NCBI GenBank assembly: GCA_964036315.1
Contig: OZ038480.1
Span: forward strand, 12,749,805 to 12,813,804
Reading direction: 5' to 3'
Source of the DNA: Acanthosepion esculentum
Taxonomy: Eukaryota > Mollusca > Cephalopoda > Sepiida > Sepiidae
DNA: 64,000 nt
Shown here: one piece after another, positions 9,638 through 18,845 of the stretch
Layout: the number at the start of each line of letters is the position of its first letter
Position numbering within the stretch: position 1 is the stretch's first letter
The notes under the pieces: model-generated
What the model saw: the letters and a program-made list of their open reading frames with translations, nothing else
Told to the model about the DNA's origin: nothing
The model's database searches: none
Translations under genes and position numbers: made by a program

Positions 9638-10347
9638 TTAAAGCATTCTTTTGCGCATTTCACTATCCTTTGCTGAGACTAACCCTTGTACAAAAATAAA
9701 ACACTTGAAATTGTCCGGAGTTAATTCTGCCAACTTGAAGTCGTCACAATGTTCGTTCACGATTGCGGTGAACGTGGAGTAGTCCTCCTTTTCGTCCTTT
9801 ACGAGGTTAAGACATTTCCACCTTTTGTGAAATAGTGACGTCTTTGGACTGAAAAGCTCTGTAAGGCATGTAACTGCTTCGTCAAACGTTAACTCATTTG
9901 TCTTTTTTGGCAAGATGTAATCCACAAATTTTGTGTATTCTTGTGTTCCTAATTTTCTGAGTAACAGACGTAACTCTTTGCTTCTGTCCAGTTTTGACAA
10001 TCGATGTTGAAGATGTCTTAATGACGTCTGAAGTAGTCCCCGAAATTTTTATCCTCTTCTAGGGAGTAATTGAATGTTTCTATTCTATTCCACACTGCGT
10101 CTTGGGAAAAAGTCGCCTCTTTTTCGATATTTTGTCCTTTGTTACCCGCTACCTTTAATATTAGTTCCTGGAGTTGCGTTTGTCTTTCTTCATTTTCCTT
10201 CTGCGTTTGTAGTAATTGCTTTTGCCACTTCTTTTCCATTCTTTCTTGGAATTGTAATTGCCGTTCATTTTGTCTTTCTTGGAGTTGTAATTGCTGTTCA
10301 TTTTGGTATTTTACAAGTTCTACTAAAATACTTTTAAAATCCTCCAT
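9638..10347 (-). pseudogene. gag: Gypsy gag remnant
   Basis: Reading starts at MEDFKSILVELVKYQNEQQ (10347) with a glutamine/glutamate-rich coiled-coil-like N-terminus (roughly residues 10-70), followed by FNYSLEEDKNFGDYFRRH. A frameshift near 10015 leads into the capsid-like part: RLLLRKLGTQEYTKFVDYIL, TSLFHKRWKCLNLVKDEKED and NFKCFIFVQGL. This pattern is typical of the gag of invertebrate Gypsy elements. A stop follows at 9638, although gag-like coding continues weakly towards the zinc knuckle at 9300. A ~60-bp piece containing TTTTTGTTTTCTTTCCGGGG is duplicated at about 9420 and 9471. Confidence 0.85.
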
Positions 10348-10394
10348 GATAAGAGTCTTACGAAAAACTTGATTTTCCGTATTTTAATCTTCGT

Positions 10395-10715
10395 AAATCT
10401 TTGTCGCCAAGTTGTTGTGGATACTGGCAAAGAACGGCAATTTTTTCTATTGAGTCTCCGAGAAGTGCAAATTCTTGTCGCCCAAGCTGTTGTGGTGAGA
10501 AGAGAGAATTTTTTTCTTTCCGTGTAGGTCCCAATTTCTCGTCACCAAGTTGTTGTGGTCGGCAAGGGAGAATTTTTCTTTTTTCTTTTTCCTTTCCCGT
10601 GTGTGTTCGAATTCCTCGTTGCCAAGTTGTTGTGGACAACGAGGGAGAATTGTGTTTCTTTTTCTTTCCGTGTGAGTTCGAATACCTCGTCGCCAAGTTG
10701 TTGTGGATTCTGGGA
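10395..10715 (-). repeat. Gypsy 5' leader with five ~70-bp repeats
   Basis: The motif 'CGCCAAGTTGTTGTGG' (plus strand) occurs with small changes near 10408, 10481, 10543, 10620 and 10692, spaced about 60-77 bp. Each is followed by a purine-rich stretch ending in GAATT or a similar string. This is the untranslated leader between the 5' LTR and gag, where the primer-binding site is expected. The minus strand just inside the LTR reads TCCCAGAATCCACAACAACT. I cannot assign the primer tRNA. Confidence 0.8.
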
Positions 10716-11055
10716 TGAAATCCGGTATCAAATAATAACTAACGCCAAGAATGAATATAGGAAAATAAATGTATTAACATACTAATACAAATTGGTAATA
10801 CAGGTTAGTAGTTCCAGAAATGCGGGGTTAGTAGACAAATATATATACAGTCTTTGGTATCGACGTATCGCTGTATGACTTCTTACTGAGTCTACGTGCT
10901 AGTGACTGACTCTTGCCGCTACGTTATTCTACCGACCGACTCTACTTCCTACTACTACTGTCCGACTTGACTTAACCTACTGCCCAGGTATTCACTGGCG
11001 GTAGTATATGTATACCTTGGGTGAGTCCATTTGTGTAAAAAGGGGAGACCCCTCA
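10716..11055 (-). repeat. 5' LTR of the Gypsy-class element
   Basis: Homologous to the LTR at 8032-8364 over its whole length with scattered differences and a few small indels. It ends at CCCCTCA (11055), directly followed by satellite sequence. Confidence 0.92.
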
Positions 11056-12000
11056 ATATTTATTTTGTTTTACGTCATATCAACCTCAATGGGTTATTTA
11101 ATGCCGACAACATTTTTAGGATAGATTCGTATGAATACAATATGTATTCTTTGGTTCAGATTGGTTTGGTTTATTTTGTTTTACGGCATATCAACCTCAA
11201 TGGGTTATTTACTGCCGACAACATTTTTAGGATAGATTCGTATGAATACAATATGTATTCTTTGGTTTAGATTGGTTTGGTTTATTTTGTTTTACGGCAT
11301 ATCAAGCTCAATGGGTTATTTAATGCCGACAACATTTTTAGGATAGATTCGTATGAATACAATATGTATTCTTTGGTTTAGATTGGTTTGGTTTATTTTG
11401 TTTTACGGCATATCAACCTCAATGGGTTATTTAATGCCGACAACATTTTTAGGATAGATTCGTATGAATACAATATGTATTCTTTGGTTTAGATTGGTTT
11501 GGTTTATTTTGTTTTACGGCATATCAACCTCAATGGGTTATTTAATGCCGACAACATTTTTAGGATAGATTCGTATGAATAGAATATGTATTCTTTGGTT
11601 TAGATTGGTTTGGTTTATTTTGTTTTACGGCATATCAACCTCAATGGGTTATTTAATGCCGACAACATTTTTAGGATAGATTCGTATGAATACAATATGT
11701 ATTCTTTGGTTCAGATTGGTTTGGTTTATTTTGTTTTACGGCATATCAACCTCAATGGGTTATTTACTGCCGACAACATTTTTAGGATAAATTCGTATGA
11801 ATACAATATGTATTCTTTGGTTTAGATTGGTTTGGTTTATTTTGTTTTACGGCATATCAACCTCAATGGGTTATTTAATGCCGACAACATTTTTAGGATA
11901 GATTCGTATGAATAGAATATTTATTCTTTGGTTTAGATTGGTTTGGTTTATTTTGTTTTACGGCCTATCAACACCTCAATGTGTCATTTAATGCCGACAA
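11056..12000 (+). repeat. 111-bp satellite array, nine units
   Basis: The block CATATCAA recurs at 11076, 11187, 11298, 11409, 11520, 11631, 11742, 11853 and (as CCTATCAA) 11964: exactly 111 bp each time. Units 1-2 and 6-7 share private variants (TTCAGATTGG and TTTACTGCCGAC) 555 bp apart, pointing to a five-unit higher-order repeat. The two near-identical 70-79-codon frames here are artefacts of the repeat. The unit contains the opening block of Rep-A. Confidence 0.95.
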
Positions 12001-12094
12001 TTTTTTTTTTCCTGGTAATATTTTTGTTTTGTCAAAAATCCATTTCTGTTAATATTTTTTTCTCAAAAATGTATAGCTGGTAGTAATACATTAT

Positions 12095-12400
12095 TTACAT
12101 TATTCAGACTATTGTTCTCATCTTTGTCGCCATATTTATTACAACGCTTCGGCCGTTGTACGCTCCGGCCTTCTTCAGTTGGTTGGAATGTCGAACTGAT
12201 CCCTTTATTTCACTCACTGGGGTAGACTGTTCTAGTTACATTTGCCATGTTTAATGGATATCAGTTTTCGGTTATCTCCTGTTAATTTCCCTCTGAAAAT
12301 TTTCCACTGCCTTAACTGGGTATTGAACTCACACTCTTTGGCTCCTGTCAGTTTATCTAACTAACGCCTTTATCCACATTGAAGACACATGTGCGTACAA
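12095..12400 (-). mobile_element. SINE-A, minus copy
   Basis: The tail at 12100-12200 (ATTCAGACTATTGTTCTCAT, TTATTACAACGCTTCGGCCG) is followed by the body and the tRNA-like head, reverse complement of GAGTTCAATACCC and AAAGGCGTTAG, ending at about 12380. Confidence 0.85.
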
Positions 12401-12409
12401 AATGTTTCT

Positions 12410-12890
12410 GGTTTGGTTTGTTTTACGGCATATTAACCTGAATGGGTCATTTTATGCCGACAACTTTTCTTTTTCCTGGTAATATTTTTGTTTTGTCAAC
12501 AATATATTTTTGTTAATATTTTTTTCTTCAAAAATGTATAGCTGGTAATATTATTTTTTCTAAAACGTATTCTTGGCAATTGTTTTTTTCTTCAAAAACT
12601 TATTGCTGGAAAATAGTTTTTTTTTTCAAAAACGTATTGCTGGTAATATTTCATAATGATTTTTACCACAGTTTCGTGGTTAACTATTTGCCCATAGCTG
12701 GGAGCCTAACAGGTGCTACCACACCGGGTCAGGGTGGAACTGGGAACACCAGCAATTAAGTGGTGGTTCCACGATCCTCAAAACCTCCTGATGAGAGGCC
12801 TTGCTGTTGGAGGTATTTTATCGTCTTACCCAGGACGCGGATGCAGTTTATCGTCATACTCTGGACTGACTGTGTCGCAGCTTCAAACTG
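12410..12890 (+). repeat. Rep-A, copy 2 (left arm of an inverted pair)
   Basis: Starts TGGTTTGTTTTACGGCATAT and runs through 'GGTGCTACCACACCGGGTCA' to 'TTATCGTCTTACCCAGGACG'. It is mirrored at 13200-13665, giving arms of about 460-480 bp around a ~310-bp centre. Confidence 0.88.
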
Positions 12891-13062
12891 TGACGCATAC
12901 TGCGTTAAATTTAGATATAATGAAAGTGTCCAGTTCAAGCAGGAAACGCGCAAATATTTTGTTCCGTTAGAGAAGCGGCGGCCAAGCTACAACCCGCAGC
13001 CTACATTCGTCTCGCCTAATGATTTTAATGCGGCCCGGAAAAGAACTACAGGACTTATTTAA
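12860..13062 (+). other. Exon-like open frame in the centre of the inverted repeat
   Basis: Between the Rep-A arms one plus-strand frame stays open. It reads CDAYCVKFRYNESVQFKQET and, a little further on, PTFVSPNDFNAARKRTTGLI before TAA at 13060-13062. The frame contains normal-looking mixed residues and is GC-richer than its neighbours. A CAG at about 12870 could be a splice acceptor, but the pyrimidine tract is poor. I do not recognise the protein. It could be a captured exon fragment, a piece of an unknown transposon protein, or chance. Confidence 0.3.
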
Positions 13063-13199
13063 ATGTTTTTATTTACATGTTGCACAGGCTATTCATCGCT
13101 TAAACAGGAAAAAAAAGAAAAGGATGGAAGCCCAGTTCTCAGAAAATTCACTTTCGACAAAATCGAAATATCGTTTTATATACTACCATGAACATATAC

Positions 13200-13665
13200 T
13201 GCAACATCCCAAATTAGGCCGTCCTGGGTATGACAATAAACTGCATCCGCGTCCTGGGTAAGACGATAAACTACGTCCAACAGCAAGGCCTGTCATCAGG
13301 AGGTTTTGAGGAGCGTGGAACCACCAATTAATTGCTGGTGTTCCTAGGTACACCCTGACCCGGTGTGGTAGCACCTGTTAGGGTCCTAGCTATGGGCAAA
13401 TAGTTAACACCGAAATTGAGGTAAAAAGCATTATAAGATATTACCAGCAATACGTTTTTGAAGAAAAATGAAAAAAAACTATTGACAGCAATACGTTTTT
13501 TTAAAAATAATATTACCAGCTATACGTTTTTGAGGAAAAAATATTAACAGAAATAAATTTTTGACAAAACAAAAATATTAACAGGAAAAAAAATTGTCGT
13601 CATTAAATAACCCATTGAGGTTGATATGCCGTAAAACTAACCAAACCAAACCAAACCAAACCAAA
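13200..13665 (-). repeat. Rep-A, copy 3 (right arm of an inverted pair)
   Basis: Reverse complement of copy 2, from 'CGTCCTGGGTATGACAATAA' to 'AACCCATTGAGGTTGATATG' and a short (CCAAA)n tail at 13642-13665. Confidence 0.88.
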
Positions 13666-13689
13666 TTGGGCTAATCATCTGGACAGTTT

Positions 13690-14010
13690 AAACTGACATA
13701 AGGATCAGATGTACGGTTGGTTTACTAAATAGTTCCTCAGAATAAAAACTTAGAGATTCGAGAGTGATAAACAAACAAAGATTCTCTTTTTTTCCTTTCT
13801 ATCAGTGAAGAATAAATTCTTAGGATTTCTTACTCTTCATCATGCAACATAAAACTGGCCATGCGTAAATATTTCTTTCTGGAGTCTAATTCCAACTTTT
13901 TGAAGGGTTTGGTCTTGTGATTTGTTCATGGTTATCGCAAAGGCTTGGCAAATTGGAAACTGCCGGGTTCGTTGCATTCATTTTGACTTCATCTCCTCCC
14001 AGCAGCTATA
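13690..14010 (-). pseudogene. Helitron helicase C-terminal relic
   Basis: The minus strand at 13838-13968 reads FPICQAFAITMNKSQDQTLQ, then KVGIRLQKEIFTHGQFYVA. This is the conserved end of the Pif1-type helicase of Helitron RepHel proteins ('AFAMTINKSQGQT' motif VI region, then 'HGQLYVALSR'). The reading stops straight after, where a CATGATG replaces the usual serine-arginine. A partial second copy in the opposite direction lies at 15335-15425, and the flank 'AGTAAGAAATCCTAAGAATT' is shared. No Rep endonuclease domain is present here. Confidence 0.82.
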
Positions 14011-14197
14011 GGTTAAAAAATCTTTTTTATTCTCAAAAAATTGTTAATGCAATATTCACTCGCATAAACAATATTATTTTTACAATCCATAAGGAGTTGA
14101 CAAGCCGTAAAAAACAAATCAATCAATTCCGTAGGGATCAAGGTGCGTGTATGCAATCTAAATCTGTTGGAGTTTTTTAGGTAATTTAATATACTAG

Positions 14198-14660
14198 TGA
14201 ACCAACCAAAATGAGCTGACTCATTTTATAGTTCACCAATGGAAAGTTTAACCAATCAGAAAGCTTAAAATATTCAATTCGACGTGTATAAAGGCAGCCA
14301 TGTTTTTTTTCTTTCTCCGAATATTCACTGCCAACCTCCGAGACCTTCGAAGACTGAAGAATTACGAAACAACTGCTGCTGCTATTGGCCATATAGTCAG
14401 ATCCAGTAGAGTGTCTGACTCGTGAGTGTTAATATTTAACGTTGTTTCATTGAACAGATTACGTACTGCGCTGTATTCTATATTCATAGACTACGACGAA
14501 CATGGTCAACATAGGTTATGAGTCCAGATTACGACTGTATTTTGACGGAGACGAGTCAAAATATGAATTGTGGGAAATGAAATTCCTGGGCTCATAACCA
14601 ATGTGGTAGCAGAGGTCCGTTGATCGGAACTACGCTTTGCTACCGCAATTTCTTCGTTAA
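14198..14660 (+). mobile_element. Rearranged Copia-like LTR, gag start and primer-site piece
   Basis: 14198-14440 matches the solo LTR at 28562-28854 (other strand), sharing a CCAAT box (TTAACCAATCAG) and a TATA box (GTATAAAGGC.GCCAT). At 14514-14590 a frame reads YESRLRLYFDGDESKYELWE then MKFLG, a typical N-terminus of Copia gag ('FDG..Y..WE..M'). Straight after comes TGGTAGCAGAGG (14609-14620), the complement of an initiator-methionine tRNA 3' end, as in a primer-binding site. In an intact element that site precedes gag, so the order is scrambled. Confidence 0.65.
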
Positions 14661-14664
14661 CTAT

Positions 14665-15030
14665 TGTACCCAATTTTTCTCAGTTGCACAGATCTCATTT
14701 GATTGATCTGTTCATAAAATTTGGCTAATAAGCAAATAAATATAAAATGGTCATTGTGCTTATAAATTTGTCTTTGTTTTCGATAATGCCGATAATCATA
14801 CGGTGCTACATGGCAAATGCCTGCTCTCTCCTGCATTATGTTTCATAGGGTATAATTGTCAGTTTTTTAGCAGTTGGATGCTTCGATGATGGCAACAGTA
14901 AGGAAAGTCATCATACATACATCCGTAAATCACTTAATATCAGGTAAATATCAGATAACCACAATAATATACAAGGCCGCTTCAAACTTTATGAACCACC
15001 TCAGACATGGTCATTGCTAATATGAAAAAA
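14665..15030. other. No recognised feature
   Basis: AT-rich sequence with no motif or frame that I can assign. Confidence 0.4.
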
Positions 15031-15510
15031 TCTATATATAAAATTCTGCGATTTCTGTTAGTCCGTCCGTCCCTCACATCCTCTTAAAAAGTGCAAACAG
15101 GTAAGGGGACACAAAGTACAATTGGTTTTACAAGGGTGCGTAGAGCAATACATTTTCATTATTTTTTTAAAATTGAATGTTTTATTATTTAAAAACAATT
15201 TAAGGATTAAAATAAAAAATACTTATTTAATAAAAATGCGAAATTTCTTTTGCGTACCTTTTATTTAATGTTTTATATACAAGAAGACAGTTTCTAGTTC
15301 GTCCTGCGTTTGTAAGAACTCTAAAAAAATTACAAGGCCAAAGGTTTCAAAACTTTGAATTAGGCGCCAGAAAGAAATATTTATGCATCGTATGTTGTAT
15401 GATGCATGTTCAAGAGTAAGAAATCCTAAGAATTTATCCTGCACTGTTAGAAAGGAAAAAAATAAACTGTATTTGTTTACTAAGAAGTTCTATAAAATTA
15501 AATTAAATTA
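15031..15510 (+). mobile_element. Helitron-like non-autonomous element
   Basis: Starts TCTATATATAAAATTCTGCG followed by repeated GTCCGTCC, the typical 5' look of animal Helitrons (TC start, TA-rich, then short pyrimidine repeats). At 15335-15425 it keeps a decayed piece of helicase ('GAATTAGGCGCCAGAAAGAA'), parallel to the relic at 13838-13968. A ~180-bp internal segment (about 15125-15310) recurs at 15905-16100. The 3' CTRR end and hairpin are not clear. Confidence 0.6.
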
Positions 15511-15529
15511 AAGAAATTATTAAACCGCG

Positions 15530-15680
15530 AAGATGGTGATTGACGTTGCATTTAAATTTTTGAATAATGTAATATTGTAATTATCATGGAAGCAAGTATT
15601 TGTAATTATCACAGAAGAAAATAAAGGGAGTTCCACAGGAGAGAAGTGCGAGAAAAGAAACTGTAAATGCATATCGACGA
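15530..15680 (-). mobile_element. LINE-A 3' end fragment, minus strand
   Basis: The reverse complement of GAAGATGGTGATTGACGTTG and of 'GGAGTTCCACAGGAGAGAAG' is the LINE-A coding end (LWNSLP and FKCNVN-like segments). Only about 150 bp are present, and in-frame stops are visible. Confidence 0.65.
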
Positions 15681-15742
15681 TAGAATCAATTGTGAAGCTT
15701 ATAGCACACACTCAGACGTCTACGCAGAAAGAAAAGAAGGAA

Positions 15743-15762
15743 AGGCTAAGAGAAAGAGAGAA

Positions 15763-15793
<31 letters not shown>

Positions 15794-15800
15794 AAGTAAA
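15743..15800. repeat. (GA)n-rich tract
   Basis: Purine-only run of GA and AAAGAGAG units. Confidence 0.9.
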
Positions 15801-15904
15801 GCACTCACATACATGCACAATTGATTTTTATATACTACATACAATACAGATGCAAATGTTGGGAACCATCCCAGATATACTTTATTTACATTATTCGGAC
15901 TATT

Positions 15905-16105
15905 TTACTAGTGTGCGTAGCTTAGTACAATACATTTTCATTATTTTTTAAAAAATTAAATACTTTATTATTTAAAAACAATTCAATGATTAAAATAACA
16001 AATACTTATTTAATAAAAATGCGAAATTTCTTTTGCATACGTTTTCTTTAATGTTTTATATACAAGAAGCCAGTTTCCAGTTAGTCCTGCGTTTGTGAGA
16101 ACTAT
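15905..16105 (+). repeat. Second copy of a Helitron-associated segment
   Basis: Matches 15125-15320 closely ('AATACATTTTCATTATTTTT', 'TTAATAAAAATGCGAAATTT', 'GTCCTGCGTTTGT'). It ends where the 107-bp array starts. Confidence 0.75.
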
Positions 16106-16795
16106 AAATATGGCGACAAAGACGAGGACAATAGTCCGAATAATGTAAATAGTGTACATAATACCTCATCTCAGAAATATAGACGGATACAATGGGACCG
16201 AAACTTCGTAATAAATATGGCGACAAAGACGAGGACAATAGTCCGAATAATGTAAATAGTGTACATAATATCTCATCTCAGAAATATAGACAGATACTGA
16301 AAGGCCGAAATGTTGTAATAGATATGTCAACAAAGATGAGGTCAATAGTCCGAATAATGTAAATAGTGTACATAATACCTCATCTCAGAAATATAAACAG
16401 ATACTGAAAGGCCCAAATGTTGTAATAAATATGGCGACAAAGATGATGACAATAATCCGAATAATGTAAATAGTGTACATAATACCTCATCTCAGAAATA
16501 TAAACAGATACTGAAAGGTCGAAACGTTGTAATAAATATGGCGTCAAAGATGAGGACAATAGTCCGAATAATATCATTAGTGTACATAATAACTCATCTC
16601 AGAAATATAGACAGATACTAAAAGGCCGAAACGTTGTAATAAATATGGTAACAAAGACGTTGAGAATAGTCCGAATAGTGTAAATAGTATACATAATACC
16701 TCACCTCAGAAATATAGACAGATACTAATGGGCCAAAACGTTGTAATAAATATGGCAACAAAGATGAGTACAATAGTCCGAATAATGTAAATTAT
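16106..16795 (+). repeat. 107-bp tandem array built from the SINE-A tail, seven units
   Basis: The block ATATGGCGACAAAG, with variants, recurs at about 16108, 16215, 16322, 16429, 16536, 16643 and 16750, a constant 107-bp step. Each unit holds the SINE-A tail ('AATAGTCCGAATAATGTAAA'), then 'ACCTCATCTCAGAAATATA', then 'GATACTGAAAGGCCGAAACG'. The body and head of SINE-A are absent. Confidence 0.95.
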
Positions 16796-16799
16796 TGAT

Positions 16800-17040
16800 G
16801 GATTTTCATAAAACACATTGTATTTTGAACAGTATAATGATAGAACACAGTGTTAGAATTCTCCCTTTTTCACATTTTCATCCAATTCGGATGTTGAAGA
16901 ACGAGCGGCATTGTGGGTATCAACCGGATGCAGTGTTACGCATTGTGCCATTCTGGACTTGACCTGTAACACTGAAATGAAAGCAATTAAATTCTAGCAT
17001 TTTTAGGGATTACACTATATTTTGTTTTCTTTCCACTCAC
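16800..17040. other. No recognised feature
   Basis: Unassigned sequence with moderate GC and no coding motif. Confidence 0.4.
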
Positions 17041-17059
17041 CCTATACATATCTATATCT

Positions 17060-17182
17060 ATCTCTCTCTCTTTCTTTCTCTCTCTCTCTATATATATATA
17101 TTTCATTTGCAGACAGTACTGTTTCGCTGTATCACTGCTCCTTAGTGCGACTAGACATCCGAATGCCTCAAGCCAGGATTAT

Positions 17183-17242
<60 letters not shown>

Positions 17243-17401
17243 TAGACTCTTCCGTCGTCCATTTGACATCCAAGTCTATAGAACCCCGTCTGTCCTTCTA
17301 TTTATCCATAGCTGGTGGGAGGGAGAAGAGGAGGATTTATTCCTTTCACACGGGTATTACCACATAAGTGAATATAATGGAGCCTACTGGAATTCGAACT
17401 C

Positions 17402-17445
<44 letters not shown>
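17060..17445. repeat. Microsatellite cluster: (TC)n, (TA)n, (CA)n
   Basis: Includes (CA)n(TA)n at 17183-17240 and a ~38-bp (TA)n at 17405-17443 flanked by the inverted words AACTCGAATATA and TATATTCGAGTT. The long open frames here are read-through of TA repeats. Confidence 0.92.
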
Positions 17446-17464
17446 GAGTTGACCAGAACTAGAG

Positions 17465-17800
17465 AGATAGCACATTCTTATTCTTCTTCCGAATGCTGGC
17501 AATCATATCTCTCAACAATTTCCTATCCTTTGTAGCTGTTAGTAAGATGTTTCTTTTCCTCGCCCTTCCCAATCCATTTTCTGACATCTATTTATAGAGT
17601 GTCGTTAGGTAGGTTACTCGCTAACTTATTCTACTCCTTCAGCATCCAATATGTCCTGCGAGTATCACATTCTCCAAGCCCTCTTTTCTCATTATGTGTC
17701 CCTTTAAATATCTCTTTCCGATTCTAAGTATAAGCGTCCTTTTTTATTCAGTTTTCCTTAAAACTTACTCGTTACTCAGATATTCTACAAATTGTCAACT
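17465..17800 (-). pseudogene. LINE-B (endonuclease-RT type) C-terminal fragment
   Basis: The minus strand reads RIGKRYLKGHIMRKEGLENV, corresponding to the 'LKFLGHILRKEGLENL.LTG' segment found after the RT domain in this non-LTR family. It breaks into stops and frameshifts further on (PAFGRRIRM end). Related fragments lie at 18845-19920 (-), 20690-21250 (+), 49845-50130 (+) and 58940-59110 (+). Confidence 0.6.
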
Positions 17801-17879
17801 GCGTTCTGTAGCTTTAGGTGGTAGCCAATCTAGTACAACTCCATATTTCTGCTGCCTCATTGCCATACAGGGGGAACCA

Positions 17880-18010
17880 CCTTCTTCTTTGGAATGTCGA
17901 ACCCTTTATTTCGGTCACTGGGCTAGACTGTTCTAGTTCCAGATGGATGTCAGTTATCAGTTAATCCTGTTAATTCTCCTCTCCAAGTTCTTCACTGCCT
18001 TAATTTCCCC

Positions 18011-18058
<48 letters not shown>

Positions 18059-18464
18059 CATTTGCAGACAGTATTCTTTCGCTAAATACACCTAATGTCA
18101 TCAGTAACCACACACACACACACATATATATATGTGTGTGGTTGTCATTCTCTTTCGCTAAATGTCTAATGGATGTCAGTTATCTCCTGTTAATTCCACT
18201 CTCAAAGTTCTCCACCAAAATCTCAACCAGGTATTGAACTTACACTCTCCGGGTTCTGTCACCCGATCTAACCAACGCCTTTATCCACTGTGCCATGTAT
18301 CCTTGAGGACATCTGTGTATGAATTTCTGTGTATTATAAACCTAATGTCATCAGTAACCGTTTTTAACCAGTGATCATATTGCAATTTTTGCTGTTATCT
18401 ACATGCTTTTACCAGAGCTCATATTGCAAGTTTTGTTGTTATTATCGCTTTTCTCTGGCACTCC

Positions 18465-18480
<16 letters not shown>
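17880..18480 (-). mobile_element. SINE-A, minus copy, split by (TA)n(TG)n hairpins
   Basis: 17880-18000 carries the body ('TATTTCGGTCACTGGGCTAG', 'GATGGATGTCAGTTATCAG'). After the microsatellites at 18010-18150 the same body region restarts and runs through the tRNA-like head (reverse complement of GAGTTCAATACC-like sequence near 18230-18300). The family's far segment ('GCTTTTCTCTGGCACTCC') ends near 18466. The overlap implies a local duplication around the microsatellite. Confidence 0.75.

Positions 18481-18502
<22 letters not shown>
18466..18502. repeat. (TTA)n microsatellite
   Basis: About twelve ATT/TTA units directly after the SINE-A end. Confidence 0.95.
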
Positions 18503-18503
<1 letters not shown>

Positions 18504-18594
18504 GATCACAGACCTCTGTGGGATCAGGTTGAGATCATAGACAAAGAACACCATTGGCAAATTCGTAAACTTAAGGAATCAGCACATATGCTAG

Positions 18595-18845
18595 CCACAA
18601 AAATAAAATTAACAGGAGATAACTAATAACTGACATCCATTAAACATGACACGTGGAACTCGAACAGTCTACCCCAGTGAGCCAAATAAAGTGTTCACTT
18701 CAACATTTCAACCACCTGAAGAAGGTCGGAGCGTACAACGGCCGAAACGCTGTGATAAATATGGCGACAAAGATGAGGACAATAGTCCGAATAATGTAAA
18801 TAATGTACATAATACCTCATCTCAGAAATATAGACAGATACAGGA
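18595..18845 (+). mobile_element. SINE-A body and tail, plus copy
   Basis: Contains 'TAACAGGAGATAACTAATAA', 'CATTAAACATGACACGTGGA', the CTGAAGAAGGTCGGAGCG hairpin-like block and the tail to 18845. The tRNA-like head is missing (5' truncation). Confidence 0.85.

Larger units (their letters stand above)
8032..11055 (-). mobile_element. Gypsy-class LTR retrotransposon, internally deleted
   Basis: Two LTRs (8032-8364 and 10716-11055, about 335 bp, clearly homologous) flank a minus-strand gag and pol remnant. Read on the minus strand, each LTR starts TGAGGG and ends GATTTCA. A purine-rich tract (AAGGAGGGGGG on the minus strand) lies just inside the 3' LTR at about 8366-8378. A full Gypsy is about 5 kb; here most of the reverse transcriptase, RNase H and integrase core is gone. 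No convincing 5-bp target duplication is visible. The LTRs differ by many substitutions and small indels, so the insertion is not recent. Confidence 0.9.

Noticed and set aside
10070..10372. 100-codon cysteine/serine/phenylalanine-rich plus-strand frame
   Set aside because: Antisense shadow of the Gypsy gag coiled-coil region.
14587..14650. Initiator-Met tRNA-like sequence (CTGGGCTCATAACC.., CAGAGGTC.., GCTACC)
   Set aside because: No cloverleaf can be closed. TGGTAGCAGAGG is better explained as a retroelement primer-binding site next to an LTR-type boundary.
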